From NCBI GenBank assembly GCA_902384935.1, contig CABMDO010000009.1, forward strand, positions 138,983 through 187,035: DNA of 48,053 nt, in the 5' to 3' direction. Origin of the DNA: Candidatus Norongarragalina meridionalis. Its GTDB lineage: Archaea; Micrarchaeota; Micrarchaeia; Norongarragalinales; Norongarragalinaceae. Each line of letters opens with the position of its first letter. Position 1 is the stretch's first letter. A program made the position numbers and the translations under genes. Below the pieces are notes generated by a model. That model made no database searches. It worked only from the letters and a program-made list of their open reading frames with translations, and was not told the origin of the DNA. Positions 47,559 through 48,053 of the stretch are shown here, in pieces.

Positions 47559-48053
47559 GCCCGATTTTCGGGAGCACTACCGCGGCGATTTTCCTTCCTT
47601 TTATGTAGTCGCGCTTTATTTCGAGGAGCGTCTGCACTTCGACGCCGGTGAGCTTTATTCCGAGAAGCGAGCGCGCCTCCTCGTCGAAAAAGGCGCAGCG
47701 CAGGCTTCCCGTGTCGTCCTTTATTTCCGCGGTTACGAGCAGCAGGTCGCGTTCGGCGCCTCCGCAGCTGCACGGTTTCTTCGCCCCGCAGTCCCTGCAC
47801 TTCTTTATCACGCGCGCCTCGAACACGCCGGAAATTTCGCCTTCCACGAGCGATGCTTCGCCCTCCTTCAGTTCGGAGATTTTTTTGCGCGGATAGAGGC
47901 GTTTCGCCGCTTCCTCGTCCCGTTTCTTGGTGGCGTCCCGCACTATCCTTCCTTTTCCGACGTGCGCCTCGCCGTTCTTCAGGTACGCTCCTTCCACCAG
48001 CACGGCGTCGCCGACGCGCAGTCGTTCGGTGTATTCCGCGTTCGCGTCCCAGC
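47518..48053 (-). CDS. OB-fold single-stranded nucleic acid binding protein (RPA-like), truncated by window edge
   Basis: CRDCGAKKPCSCGG zinc cluster within OB-fold-like DLLLVTAEIKDDTGSLRCAFFDEEA; frame open to window end. Confidence 0.75.
   Translation of the reverse strand, partial: WDANAEYTERLRVGDAVLVEGAYLKNGEAHVGKGRIVRDATKKRDEEAAKRLYPRKKISELKEGEASLVEGEISGVFEARVIKKCRDCGAKKPCSCGGAERDLLLVTAEIKDDTGSLRCAFFDEEARSLLGIKLTGVEVQTLLEIKRDYIKGRKIAAVVLPKIGLSGRLEGVAKKIL

Overview
Gene-dense archaeal chromosome segment, probably from a small-genome DPANN-type lineage (lineage is inference). Supporting markers are TFE, aTrm56, fibrillarin, RfcL, CDC48, apgM, an ADP-dependent sugar kinase and tRNA introns at 37/38. 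About 60 protein genes and 6 tRNA genes are described. Most are housekeeping genes: alaS, aspS, mtnP, NAD kinase, apgM, enolase, topA, nrdD/nrdG, iscS/iscU, cysS, rfcL, malic enzyme. The most unusual points are: (1) a class III ribonucleotide reductase whose glycyl-radical C-terminus is a separate 46-aa ORF with its own Shine-Dalgarno, in the +1 frame; (2) a single ORF fusing ribose-5-phosphate isomerase B to enolase; (3) a PadR regulator translationally coupled to iscS-iscU, with a palindrome between TATA box and start codon; (4) a palindrome pair upstream of nrdD resembling bacterial NrdR boxes; (5) two genes that appear to start at ACG; (6) tandem twin-CX3C membrane microproteins; (7) non-U at the near-invariant position 55 in 4 of 6 tRNAs; (8) a cluster of six pilin-like genes. 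All calls were made by eye from the sequence and supplied translations; no database searches were run.
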